This document shows positions 42,925-50,933 of a stretch of DNA of 64,000 bases, piece after piece. The first letter of the stretch is position 1, and each line of letters begins with the position of its first letter. Source of the stretch: DASSFG01 sp035550375 (GTDB lineage Bacteria > Planctomycetota > Planctomycetia > Pirellulales > JAICIG01); the NCBI GenBank assembly GCA_035550375.1, contig DASZPH010000066.1:124001-188000 (forward strand), read 5' to 3'. Both the position numbers and the translations under genes were made by a program. The notes beneath the pieces are model-generated. The model worked only from the letters and a program-made list of their open reading frames with translations, was not told where the DNA came from and searched no databases.

Positions 42925-44136
42925 ATGTCCATAACCGATGACGCTCGTATCACGCTCGACGGCCGGCGTGTGGCCTTCGCCGGCAAGCTGGCCGGCATGA
43001 GCCGCCGCGAAGCCCAACAGGCGGTGCGCGATCACGGCGGAATCCCTGTGGACCGCCTGGCAGACGCCCCTCAAATCGTCGTCATCGGCGAGGGGGACCT
43101 GTTCGTGGCAGACGTGGCCGATTGGTTTGAGGGGCACGACGAGCTGCGCGCCGCCGCCGAACGGGGCGAATGCTCGGTCATTACCGAGACGCAGCTTTGG
43201 GAGCAGCTTGGCCTGATCGACGGCGAAGGGGGTGTCCGGCGACTTTATACGCCGGCCATGCTGGCCGCTTTGCTCGACGTCCCGGTGGCGGTGGTTCGCC
43301 GTTGGCACCGGCGCGGACTCATCGTGCCGGCGCGCGAGGTACGCCGCCTGCCGTATTTCGACTTCCAGGAGGTGGCCACGGCGCGGCGCTTGGCAGAGCT
43401 GGTGGCGGCCGGCAATTCGCCCCAGCGGATCGAAAGGAAGCTGGCGGCTTTGCGGCGGCTGGTGCCGGGCGTCGAGCGTCCCCTGGCGCAACTCTCGGTT
43501 CTCGTCGAGGGAAAAGAGTTGCTGCTTCGTCAGGGAGATGGCCTGATCGAATCGGGGGGCCAACTCCGCTTCGACTTTGAGGCCCCCCCTTGCCCCAACC
43601 AAACGCCGCCGATCGCGCTCCCCTTTCTACGGCGAGCCGGCGGCGACGCTGACGCGCCTTCGATGTCGCCCGACGAGCTGTGCGGCTGGGCCGCCAGCAA
43701 AGACGACGAAGGCGAGTTGGAAACGGCGGCGGAGCTTTATCGCGCCGCCCTCGTGGCCGGCGGACCCAACCCGGCGACCTGCTTTGCGCTGGCCGAATTA
43801 CTCTACCGCCTCGGCGACCTGCCGGCCGCGCGGGAACGCTACTACATGGCGATCGAGCTCGACGAGGACTACGTCGAGGCGCGCGCGAACCTCGGCTGCG
43901 TGCTGGCGGAGACGGGCCAGCACGAGCTGGCGGTGGCCGCCTTTCAGGGAGCGCTGAGCTACCACGGCGATTACGCCGACGTCCACTACCACCTGGCGCG
44001 CACGCTCGACGACCTGGGGCGGAGCGACGAAGCCCACGAGCACTGGCGAACCTTCTTGGAGCTTTCGCCCGACAGCCCCTGGGCCACCGCCGCGGGCGAG
44101 CGGCTGGGCCGCCAAGGCAGCCCCGGCACCCCGTGA
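42925..44136 (+). CDS. BRCT - MerR-type HTH - TPR fusion protein
   Basis: 403 residues. Residues 8-75 are BRCT-like: ITLDGRRVAFAGKLAGMSRREAQ...GGIPVDRLADAPQIVVIGE. About 105-180 is a MerR-type winged helix: RRLYTPAMLAALLDVPVAVVRRWHRRGLI, then VATARRLAELVAAG. From about 250, three tetratricopeptide repeats: ATCFALAELLYRLGDLPAARERYYMAIEL and following. No dimerisation-sensor tail is seen. The combination is odd: BRCT binds phospho-proteins or DNA, MerR-like domains bind promoter DNA, and TPRs bind proteins. I recall such fusions in planctomycetes but no tested function. It converges on the heme-protein gene. Confidence 0.85.
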   Translation: MSITDDARITLDGRRVAFAGKLAGMSRREAQQAVRDHGGIPVDRLADAPQIVVIGEGDLFVADVADWFEGHDELRAAAERGECSVITETQLWEQLGLIDGEGGVRRLYTPAMLAALLDVPVAVVRRWHRRGLIVPAREVRRLPYFDFQEVATARRLAELVAAGNSPQRIERKLAALRRLVPGVERPLAQLSVLVEGKELLLRQGDGLIESGGQLRFDFEAPPCPNQTPPIALPFLRRAGGDADAPSMSPDELCGWAASKDDEGELETAAELYRAALVAGGPNPATCFALAELLYRLGDLPAARERYYMAIELDEDYVEARANLGCVLAETGQHELAVAAFQGALSYHGDYADVHYHLARTLDDLGRSDEAHEHWRTFLELSPDSPWATAAGERLGRQGSPGTP

Positions 44137-44168
44137 CCGGCCGCGGTCTTTTCCATGCGCAGAGGAGA

Positions 44169-47100
44169 TCACGGTTTAGCCAAGAGATAAGCCAGCAAGT
44201 CGGCCATTTCCTGGGGCCGGATTTTCTTCTCAAAGCCCTCCGGCATCAGCGAGCGGCCGGTTCCGGAAATCTGCTCGATGTTCCGGCGGAGCACGGTTTC
44301 TTCGACTCCCTCCGCGCGACGCAACGTGACGCTCGTGGCCGTTTCCTCGGAAATAATGCCCGTCAGAATCCGGCCGTCGTCCAAGGCCACGACGTATTCC
44401 TGGAAGTTGGGGGCGACCTCGCGATTCGGGTCGAGCAGGCTCGCCACCAGCTCCTCTGGCGTGCGGTTGCGAATCGACAGCAAATTCGGCCCGACGTTGT
44501 GGCCGCGCTCGCCCAGCCGATGGCAGGCCTGGCACTCGCGCTGGAACACGACCTGGCCCCGCGCCGCGTCCGAGGCGAGCTTCAGCGCCGGGCGATATTC
44601 CGCCAGCACGACGGCGCGGGTGGCCGACTCGCCGGAGAGCAAACGCAAAGCCCGTTGACGGATGGCCGAGTCGGCGTGTTCCAGAAGGAGCGTGCGCCGG
44701 GCCGGAGGAATGTCGGCGACCGTGACGCGACGCGCTTCGACCGCGTCGAGCAGCGCGCCGATGCGTTCTGTACGCCCGAGCAAGGCCTGGATCACCTCAC
44801 CCCGAACGCCCGGCGTGAAAGCCGCGTAATCTTTCAGTAAAAGCGGTGCCACCCCGGCGTCGCTGTAGCCCGACAGGGCGCGGATCGCCCCCATCTGAAT
44901 CGTCTGCGGCTCACGCGGGGCCACCAGAGCGGAAAGCACGGCGGACGAACGGGCGAACTCGGCGGCTGATAGCAGGTCGATGGCCGTCAGTCGCCGGTCC
45001 AAAGCAGCCCCGCCATCGGCGGCCGTTTGCTCCGCGCGGTGGAGGAGCTGGTCGATGCGATTTGCGGGGGCCGAATCGACCGGCACGATGTCGTTTGAAA
45101 GCCTCTTTCCAGACCGCTTGAGGCCGCCGCCCAGCCCGATCAACAGGGCGGTACCGAGGTCTCCCGTCCCGTCGTCAAGTTTCGCGAGCCCGTCGAGCGT
45201 GGCCGTGATCTCCGCCGGCTTGTCGCGCGCGCCGACGACGACGGCCAGATCGCGGACCAGGGGGCCAGCGTGCTTGCCCGCGAGGAAATCGCCATCCGCC
45301 AGCAGCTCCGACAGCAACTCGGCGGCCGATTCGCCAGCCGAGCTGAGCACGGCCGTGCGAACCCAGAGGTCGGCCGCGTCGCGTCTGGCGATGCGGCCCA
45401 GGGCGGCCGCGACGGCCGAACGAATCGAATCTTCGTCTCCCCGGCCGATCAACTCGCCCAGGGTGAAGGCAACCTGAAACCGCACCCGAATGTCGTCATC
45501 GTCGGCCGCCGCGATGACCCGCCTGGCGAGGCGCGGCGATTCGAGCCGACGCTCGCTGAGGCGCACCGCCTGTTCGCGTATGCCCGGCGCCTCGTCGGCC
45601 AAGGCCGCGAGCAAGTCGTCGTCGGTCAGCGCCGACAGTCCCTCCAGCGACCAGAGGGCGTGCAAACGGCCGAGAGGGCTGGTCGTGGCAGAGAGCAGCT
45701 TGCGCAAGGGTGCGGCGGCCTTTTTGTCTTGCCGCTCGAAGAGGAGCCGGTGCGCCGTGTCGCGCCACCACGAGTTCGGATTTTCGAGCTGTGCAACCAG
45801 CTCTTCGACAGTCGCCTGGCCCAGCCTCGGCGGCGGCGGCGGTTTGAAGCCGACCGGCGCGAGGCGATAGATTCGTCCGCGGTCGCGACCGCTCTCCAGA
45901 TCGAGCTGCGCCTTGATGTCGTCCGGAATCGACCAGGGATGCTCGATCGTTTCGCGATACATGTCGAGGACGTGCAGCGTGCCGTCGGGAGCGTTGACAT
46001 AGTTCACCGGGCGGAACCAGAGGTCTCGCGAGCGGACGAATTCCGTGCGCTCGTCGCCGCGCACCGATCGAAACGTGACCCCATCCGGCGAGAGCACTTG
46101 CCGATGGACGAGGTTGCCGGCCACTTCGCCCAGAAAGGCGTTGCCGTAAAACTCCCGCGGGTAGGCCGCGCCGCGGTAGATGGTCAGCCCGCTGGAGGAC
46201 GTAAAATATCCCTCGGCGTGGGTCTCGCTTCGCGGCGTGGCGGGATTGGCTTCGGCCGTCAACCGTGCCGCCCGCGCGACTCGCCAAGCCTCGACCGGAC
46301 TGATGCGGTAGACGGGCAGCGTGTCACCCGACTCGGCCGCGTCGTGAACCGCGGAGGCAACCGGCAAGTACGGATTGCGGGCCAGGTAGCGGCTCGGCAG
46401 CACGACGTGCTGCACCGGGTTGCGGATGTTGCACACGAAGCGGTTGCCCCAATCGTCGAACGTGTTGCCGAACCGCGCTCCGCCCGAAATGGGCTCGAAC
46501 GTGCCGTCGCGGGCGTCGAAACGATAATCGTTGCGGCCCAACACCCAGGGTTTGGCGTCGGGCCGGTCGGCCGGGCGTATCTGCCCGCCGTTGCCGGAGC
46601 CGGCGCCGTAGATCCGGTGGTCGAGTCCCCAGACCAGATTATTCATTACCGCCTGGACGTTGTATTTGCGGAAGCCCGTAAAAACCTTCCGCCGGACGTC
46701 GGCCCGGCGGTCGCCGTCGGTGTCTTTCAGATACCAGATGTCTGGCGTGGCGGCGACGAACACCCCGCCCTTCCAGAGCGCCAGCCCCGTCGGCCAGGAG
46801 AGGTTTTCGGCGAAGAGGGTGCCGCGGTCGAAATCCCCGTCGCCATCGGTGTCTTCCAGGATGCGCACGCGGCCGATCGGCCTGTCCATCGTCCGCTCGA
46901 CAAATGGTTTGTCGGTCGCCTTGTCGGTGTAGGGGTAGTCCGACATCTCGGCGACGTACGCCAGGCCATTCTCGTCGTAGACCATCGCCACCGGGTCGGT
47001 GACCAGCGGTTCGGCCGCCAGAAGCTGCATTTCAAAACCGGGGTGCGTTTCAAAACTCTTCAACGCGCCGGCCGGCTCAAGCGGAGCCACGCGTGGCAAG

Positions 47101-47180
47101 GGTTCGTCGCCAGCCGTCGAGACGACCAGGCCGAGGACAAGAGTAGAGATGAACGTTACACGAGGCGGTTGTGGGCTCAT
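44169..47180 (-). CDS. PVC-type CxxCH heme protein with beta-propeller and HEAT-like repeats
   Basis: 1003 residues with a signal peptide ending near STAGDE. The N-terminal half (about 50-430) is a six-bladed-propeller-like dehydrogenase region with DENGLAYVAEMSDYPY, DGDGDFDRGTLFAENLSWPTG and VVNRGS-like calcium-style loops. The middle (about 460-850) is HEAT-like: WWRDTAHRLLFERQDKKAAAPLRK and more. Near 880 the c-type heme motif CQACH appears, followed by GPNLLSIRNRTPEELVASLLDPNREVAPNF and a distal Met-containing LMPEGFEKKI, the usual axial ligand. The whole matches the PVC-type heme-binding family amplified in planctomycetes, presumed periplasmic oxidoreductases. A 639-residue plus-strand frame across it is a shadow. 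Confidence 0.93.
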   Translation of the reverse strand: MSPQPPRVTFISTLVLGLVVSTAGDEPLPRVAPLEPAGALKSFETHPGFEMQLLAAEPLVTDPVAMVYDENGLAYVAEMSDYPYTDKATDKPFVERTMDRPIGRVRILEDTDGDGDFDRGTLFAENLSWPTGLALWKGGVFVAATPDIWYLKDTDGDRRADVRRKVFTGFRKYNVQAVMNNLVWGLDHRIYGAGSGNGGQIRPADRPDAKPWVLGRNDYRFDARDGTFEPISGGARFGNTFDDWGNRFVCNIRNPVQHVVLPSRYLARNPYLPVASAVHDAAESGDTLPVYRISPVEAWRVARAARLTAEANPATPRSETHAEGYFTSSSGLTIYRGAAYPREFYGNAFLGEVAGNLVHRQVLSPDGVTFRSVRGDERTEFVRSRDLWFRPVNYVNAPDGTLHVLDMYRETIEHPWSIPDDIKAQLDLESGRDRGRIYRLAPVGFKPPPPPRLGQATVEELVAQLENPNSWWRDTAHRLLFERQDKKAAAPLRKLLSATTSPLGRLHALWSLEGLSALTDDDLLAALADEAPGIREQAVRLSERRLESPRLARRVIAAADDDDIRVRFQVAFTLGELIGRGDEDSIRSAVAAALGRIARRDAADLWVRTAVLSSAGESAAELLSELLADGDFLAGKHAGPLVRDLAVVVGARDKPAEITATLDGLAKLDDGTGDLGTALLIGLGGGLKRSGKRLSNDIVPVDSAPANRIDQLLHRAEQTAADGGAALDRRLTAIDLLSAAEFARSSAVLSALVAPREPQTIQMGAIRALSGYSDAGVAPLLLKDYAAFTPGVRGEVIQALLGRTERIGALLDAVEARRVTVADIPPARRTLLLEHADSAIRQRALRLLSGESATRAVVLAEYRPALKLASDAARGQVVFQRECQACHRLGERGHNVGPNLLSIRNRTPEELVASLLDPNREVAPNFQEYVVALDDGRILTGIISEETATSVTLRRAEGVEETVLRRNIEQISGTGRSLMPEGFEKKIRPQEMADLLAYLLAKP

Positions 47181-47571
47181 TTGGCCTAGCTTTGACTGCT
47201 TGCCGGGAAGCTGTCAATTGCCGCCCCAGTTGGGCCTTGTTTTGAAAACGCCCTGCCGTCGCTCATCGTCGCCTTTCGCTCCGCGAAAGGGCGTTCTTTC
47301 GCGGGAGCGAAAGACGACATCGGCATTGTTTTGAAACAACGCTTAGAGTTCGTCAGGCCGCCCTCACCCCGGCTCTCTCCCGACCGGAGAGGGAGTGCGC
47401 TCCGCCCGTGAATGCTCTTCGTCCCATCACACCAGACAAATCGATGAAAGTCGCACGACGTGCCGCTACAATGCGCCCTACGGCCAGAGAGCGTCGGCAG
47501 GATAACCGACAAGTTGCGGCCGACAGTTTTTAGGTCGAAAACCGAGTCAGGCCACGGCGAAGACTCGATCT
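47181..47571. other. Intergenic region with repeat copy R2
   Basis: About 390 bases between divergent genes. Contains dispersed repeat R2 (47234-47335) and a ctcaccccggctctctcccgaccggagaggg palindrome near 47365-47398. No gene. Confidence 0.65.
47234..47360. repeat. Dispersed hairpin repeat, copy R2
   Basis: Contains ttttgaaaacgccctgcc, the inner arms ctttcgctccgcgaaag and ttctttcgcgggagcgaaag, and a 3' part acaacgcttagagttcgtcagg shared with R3. Confidence 0.75.
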
Positions 47572-47961
47572 ATGAGCAAACTACAAACCCCGCAACACGA
47601 AGCGACGCGCTCTTTTCTGCGCGTCGGGGGCCTGCTCGTCCTAGCGGCCGGCTTGCTGTTCACCATCATTGGGATGGCCAGTTTCTTCTCTGCATTCGGC
47701 GGCGGCGGTCCTCCGCGTTTATTCTGGTGCTGCTTCGTCGGGCTGCCGTTGCTGTTCGTCGGCGGCGCTATGTGCATGTTCGGCTTTATGGGTGCGGTCG
47801 CCCGATACACGGCAGCCGAGCGAGTTCCTGTTGCGACCGATGCCATCAGTGACATTGCCGAGGACACACAGGGTGCAGTCAAGACCGTGGCGCGTGCCAT
47901 TACCGAGGGCATGAAAGAGGGATTGGCAGACAAGAAGCGGCCGGATGACTTGCCTGCCTGA
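47572..47961 (+). CDS. Small two-helix membrane protein
   Basis: 129 residues with two transmembrane helices (FLRVGGLLVLAAGLLFTIIGMA, about 15-36; LFWCCFVGLPLLFVGGAMCMFG, about 48-69). The tail (ARYTAAERVPVATDAISDIAEDTQGAVKTVARAI) is amphipathic. I recall similar planctomycete proteins of unknown function with this YTAAE tail, often beside zinc-ribbon genes. No function can be given. Confidence 0.65.
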   Translation: MSKLQTPQHEATRSFLRVGGLLVLAAGLLFTIIGMASFFSAFGGGGPPRLFWCCFVGLPLLFVGGAMCMFGFMGAVARYTAAERVPVATDAISDIAEDTQGAVKTVARAITEGMKEGLADKKRPDDLPA

Positions 47962-47988
47962 CCCCGGCGCTCGAGCGACCTGCCGCCG

Positions 47989-48075
47989 CGGTGGGGCGTT
48001 CTTTCGCGGGAGCGAAAGACGACTTCGGCATTGTTTTCAAAACAACGCCTAGAGTTCGTCAGGCGGCACTTACGC
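47989..48075. repeat. Dispersed hairpin repeat, copy R3
   Basis: gcgttctttcgcgggagcgaaagacgacttcggcattgtttt then acaacgcctagagttcgtcagg; nearly the same as the 3' part of R2 some 710 bases away. Confidence 0.75.
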
Positions 48076-48100
48076 CGGCCCTCCCGAAGGGAGAGGGAGT

Positions 48101-49123
48101 TCAGTCGCCGAACGGGTTTTTGTGCGGGTCGCTGACGATCGGCCTGGCGGGGATCGTTTCCGCCTCACCGACGGCCCGGTCGTCGACCACGACAGGGCGG
48201 GTTGCGCCGGGCGGCAAATCGAAGGGCGGAGTGTCCGAGACCGTTTCCGCCGCCGCTGACGTCTCGGGCGACGAAACCGTCGCTGCGGGCAACGAATAGG
48301 TGGTCGTGGGCGAGGCGGCCGCGCTGCAGGCGCCGGGGCAGGGACACGCCTTGCCCTGGCAGCTCTTGCAATCCTGGCTGTTGGCGCATGGATTCAGGCT
48401 TTCCCACAACGTGCGCGTGGCCACGTAAATGCGGTCGCCCGGCATCACCTGGAAGTTGGTCGAGGTGTCGCCCTGCTGGACAATCCGCTTGTAACAGATG
48501 GGAATCACCGTCCGGCAGCCGCACGGTGCGCTGGGACGGCTGAGAACGATGTTGCACTGAGAAGCCTTATCGGTCATCCCGCCAGCCGCCAGAATGGCGT
48601 CGAGCACGGTCTCTCGGCCGATGAGCGGATAACTGCCCGGCGAGGTCACTTCGCCCAGCACGTAGTACACCGCGCTCTGCGGATCGATCAGCCGCACGTT
48701 GACGGCGCCGGCTTCCTTGTCGACGGCCTTGATGGCCGCCTGCACGTCGTTTTCGATCTGCTCCAGCGTCTTGCCCGCCACCACCATCCGGCCGAACCTC
48801 GCCAGGTCGATCGTGCCGTCGGGCAGCACCGTTTGGTCGGCCGGAAAACGTAGCGGCGAGTCGAGCGAGATCGGCTCAACCAGCAGCACGTCGCCCGGCT
48901 GGATGACGTAGGTCGGCAGGACGGTCTTCTCGAGCTCGCGCGGCACCAGCACGTTGGCGGGCACCGACTTGCGTACCTCCTTCGTCGAACTGAGCAGATA
49001 GTCGCCCGTGGGAAAGAGGGTAAAACTACCCGACGGCCCGGAACAACCGGACGAGACGACCAAAACGGCCAGTGCGACCCAGAGCGGGCGGCGCAGCGCG
49101 ACAGTCGAACGGCAACAAAGCAT
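48101..49123 (-). CDS. Polysaccharide export lipoprotein (Wza/SLBB family)
   Basis: 340 residues from the ATG at 49123 (MLCCRST); the frame back to 49210 runs into a poorly coding leader. A lipoprotein signal ends in VSSGC (Cys about 27). The Poly_export domain opens with YVIQPGDVLLVEPI and DGTIDLARFGRMVVAGKTLEQ. An SLBB-like domain follows (YYVLGEVTSPGSYPL; TVLDAILAAGG). Near 260-285 sits a Cys-rich stretch (CANSQDCKSCQGKACPCPG), unusual for Wza, then a Pro/Thr-rich tail. Wza forms the outer-membrane channel for exported polysaccharide. No glycosyltransferase or chain-length genes lie nearby. Confidence 0.9.
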   Translation of the reverse strand: MLCCRSTVALRRPLWVALAVLVVSSGCSGPSGSFTLFPTGDYLLSSTKEVRKSVPANVLVPRELEKTVLPTYVIQPGDVLLVEPISLDSPLRFPADQTVLPDGTIDLARFGRMVVAGKTLEQIENDVQAAIKAVDKEAGAVNVRLIDPQSAVYYVLGEVTSPGSYPLIGRETVLDAILAAGGMTDKASQCNIVLSRPSAPCGCRTVIPICYKRIVQQGDTSTNFQVMPGDRIYVATRTLWESLNPCANSQDCKSCQGKACPCPGACSAAASPTTTYSLPAATVSSPETSAAAETVSDTPPFDLPPGATRPVVVDDRAVGEAETIPARPIVSDPHKNPFGD

Positions 49124-49374
49124 GACCCATCCTCGGCTGCGTTCTGGGGGACAACCATGTCCGCCACGGAACGGTTCATCCTTAACGCCGTCGCTCGGCC
49201 GCGGGGCCACGCACGACGGCGATCTGAAGCCAGGCGCCGAGGTCCGTTCGGTGCGCTAGAACGATCTTCGGCGCGGACGACAAGAAACTCCAGCGGCGAC
49301 ACATGCGCCTGCCGTCAACGGCCCTCTCTTCTGGGAGGAACGCGGCCTGCCAACGCACTCCCGCACGCTACACT

Positions 49375-49980
49375 CCCTCTCCCGGAGGGAGAGGGAGAAA
49401 GAGGTTTCGGTCAAACACTCCCTCTCCCTTCGGGAGAGGGCTGGGGTGAGGGCGGCTCGAGTTGCCGCAGATCCCTTAACTCCCATCTGCGCCTCCTTGG
49501 CAATCAGTTCCGCGAGGGCATCCCGGCCCCCTAACACGCGGACTGGCAGTAAAAATCGACGACATAGGGCTCGATGCGGTGCTGACGTCGTCCTGGGATG
49601 GCTAGGATGGAAACCGTGAGGTGCTGTAAACCGCCCTCACCCCGGCCCTCTCCCGGAGGGAGAGGGAGAAAGAGGTTTCGGTCAAACACTCCCTCTCCCT
49701 TCGGGAGAGGGCTGGGGTGAGGGCGGCTCGAGTTGCCGCAGATCCTTCATTCCCATCTGCGCCTCCCTGGCAACCAGTTCCGCAACGGCATCCCGGCCCC
49801 CTAACACATCTTTCGTCGTGGCTCACACCGTCGAGTTCAACAAGCAATCGCGCGGACTGGCAGTAAAAATCGACGACATAGGGCTCGATGCGGTGCTGAC
49901 GTCGTTCTGCGATGGTTAGGATGGAAACCGTGAGATACTGTAAACCCCCCTCACCCCGGCCCTCTCCCGGAGGGAGAGGG
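49375..49980. repeat. Tandem array of DUF559-fragment plus palindrome units
   Basis: Unit A is 49375-49645, unit B is 49646-49959, and a third begins at 49960. Each starts with ccctctcccggagggagaggg; A and B then share about 230 bases with few changes. B carries about 46 extra bases (atctttcgtcgtggctcacaccg...) that A lacks. Confidence 0.85.
49539..49945 (-). pseudogene. Two decayed DUF559 endonuclease-domain fragments
   Basis: On the minus strand both array units encode QHRIEPYVVDFYCQSA; the distal copy continues with RLLVELDGVSHDE. This is the centre of DUF559 (a restriction-endonuclease-fold domain, normally near 110 residues). Start, remaining catalytic residues and end are missing, and the array sequence interrupts both, so neither can be functional. 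Confidence 0.7.
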
Positions 49981-50004
49981 GAGGAGTGGGCCGAACCTTG
50001 CCGG

Positions 50005-50550
50005 TTATTCGGAGGCTGCCTTGCGGACGGCTTCGCGCACCAGGTCGAGGGCGTGTTGGCACCCATCGGGCAAGGTGGGGGTGAACCGGTCGACCGCCTC
50101 TTGCGCTTTGTCGATCTTCTTGCGGCGATCTTTTTGGTTCATGCCGATCGAATCGAGCAGGTTGTCATAAACGTCGGCGAGCTTGCATAACTGCACGGCA
50201 ACCGGCGCCGCGGCCAGCCCGTCGTGGTACTCTCTCTCACGGTGCGGCTCGGCGAGCCGCTTGTCTTTGGACAGGGCTGCCACATAATCGGCCACCCGCA
50301 CTCCGAACGCCTCGCTGAGATCGTCGTGGTCGGTCTTCGTGTCTTCGATCGTGTCGTGCAGCACGGCGGCCATCAGCGTTTCGACGTCGGATACCCCGAA
50401 CAGCCGAGAGACGATGGTCATCACTCGCAGCGGGTGGGCGATGTAAGGGGTTTTGCCGTCTTTGCGGAAATGCCCTTCATGGGCGCGGGCCGCGAAGGAA
50501 ACGGCCGAGAGCAAGCGATCGAGATCGGTTGTGGGCGCGGGCTGGTTCAT
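50005..50550 (-). CDS. HD-domain alarmone/nucleotide hydrolase (RelA/SpoT-HD, small SAH-like)
   Basis: 181 residues from the ATG at 50550 (MNQPAPTTDLD). The HD motifs are intact: FAARAHEGHFRKDGKTPYIAHPLRV, then the HD pair in LMAAVLHDTIEDTKTD, and AVQLCKLADVYDNL later. This matches the RelA/SpoT hydrolase half and stand-alone MESH1-like enzymes, which remove the 3' pyrophosphate of (p)ppGpp. There is no synthetase domain. Possible role: tuning the stringent response. The upstream 380 bases have no gene. Confidence 0.88.
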   Translation of the reverse strand: MNQPAPTTDLDRLLSAVSFAARAHEGHFRKDGKTPYIAHPLRVMTIVSRLFGVSDVETLMAAVLHDTIEDTKTDHDDLSEAFGVRVADYVAALSKDKRLAEPHREREYHDGLAAAPVAVQLCKLADVYDNLLDSIGMNQKDRRKKIDKAQEAVDRFTPTLPDGCQHALDLVREAVRKAASE

Positions 50551-50933
50551 GATGCGCCCCATTAGAACTGGCCCGGTGGTTTGGGGTCCAGTGGCCCGAA
50601 GCGACGGTAAGCGACGGTGCTCCGATTCACACGTAACTGCCAGCCGACCTCGCTGCGTCGGCCGGGGTCCCTGTGACTAGCCACGGATAAACGCGGATAA
50701 ACCCAACTGAAGGGTTTATTGCCCCCGTCGATAGCGTTTGATGTAAGGCCGCAGCCCGGCGTGCTCAAAGGCACCGTTAATGCGTCGACGTGATGCGTTC
50801 AGTTCCTCTTCGATCATGGCATTTTTGCGGATCCAGTCGCTTCATCCGTGTTGATCCGTGTTCATCCGTGGCTATTCCAGAAGTCACGTCTGAATTGCGT
50901 AGACGACGGTACGGGCAGGAGCGTGCCTTGACC
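50551..50933. other. Intergenic region with a flanked ORF remnant
   Basis: About 380 bases. Holds an inverted pair of tagccacggat-type repeats around a 40-codon minus-strand coding remnant (50683-50875). Nothing else is seen. Confidence 0.6.
50683..50875. repeat. Inverted tagccacggat repeats around a coding remnant
   Basis: tagccacggataaacgcgga (50683-50702) on the plus strand faces tccgtgttcatccgtggcta (50855-50874), its imperfect complement. Between them the minus strand has an open tail ending RKNAMIEEELNASRRRINGAF...RRGQ stop at about 50718. Its 5' side stops abruptly at the repeat. I do not recognise the protein. Confidence 0.55.

Larger units (their letters stand above)
49124..50004. 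other. Repeat-rich intergenic region
   Basis: About 880 bases with no intact gene. It is dominated by a tandem array (49375-49980) of units that combine palindromic ccctctccc-gggagaggg elements with a fragment of a DUF559-type coding sequence. Frames here (49602-50066, 49157-49534) are made of those repeats. Confidence 0.8.

Noticed and set aside
45270..47189. 639-codon plus-strand frame
   Set aside because: Antisense to the 1003-residue heme protein, which has a signal peptide, CxxCH and family motifs; the plus-strand product is Arg/Val-rich and has no recognisable domain.
49375..49980. CRISPR-like array
   Set aside because: Unit length is 270-314 bases with palindromes and gene fragments, not short repeats with unique spacers.
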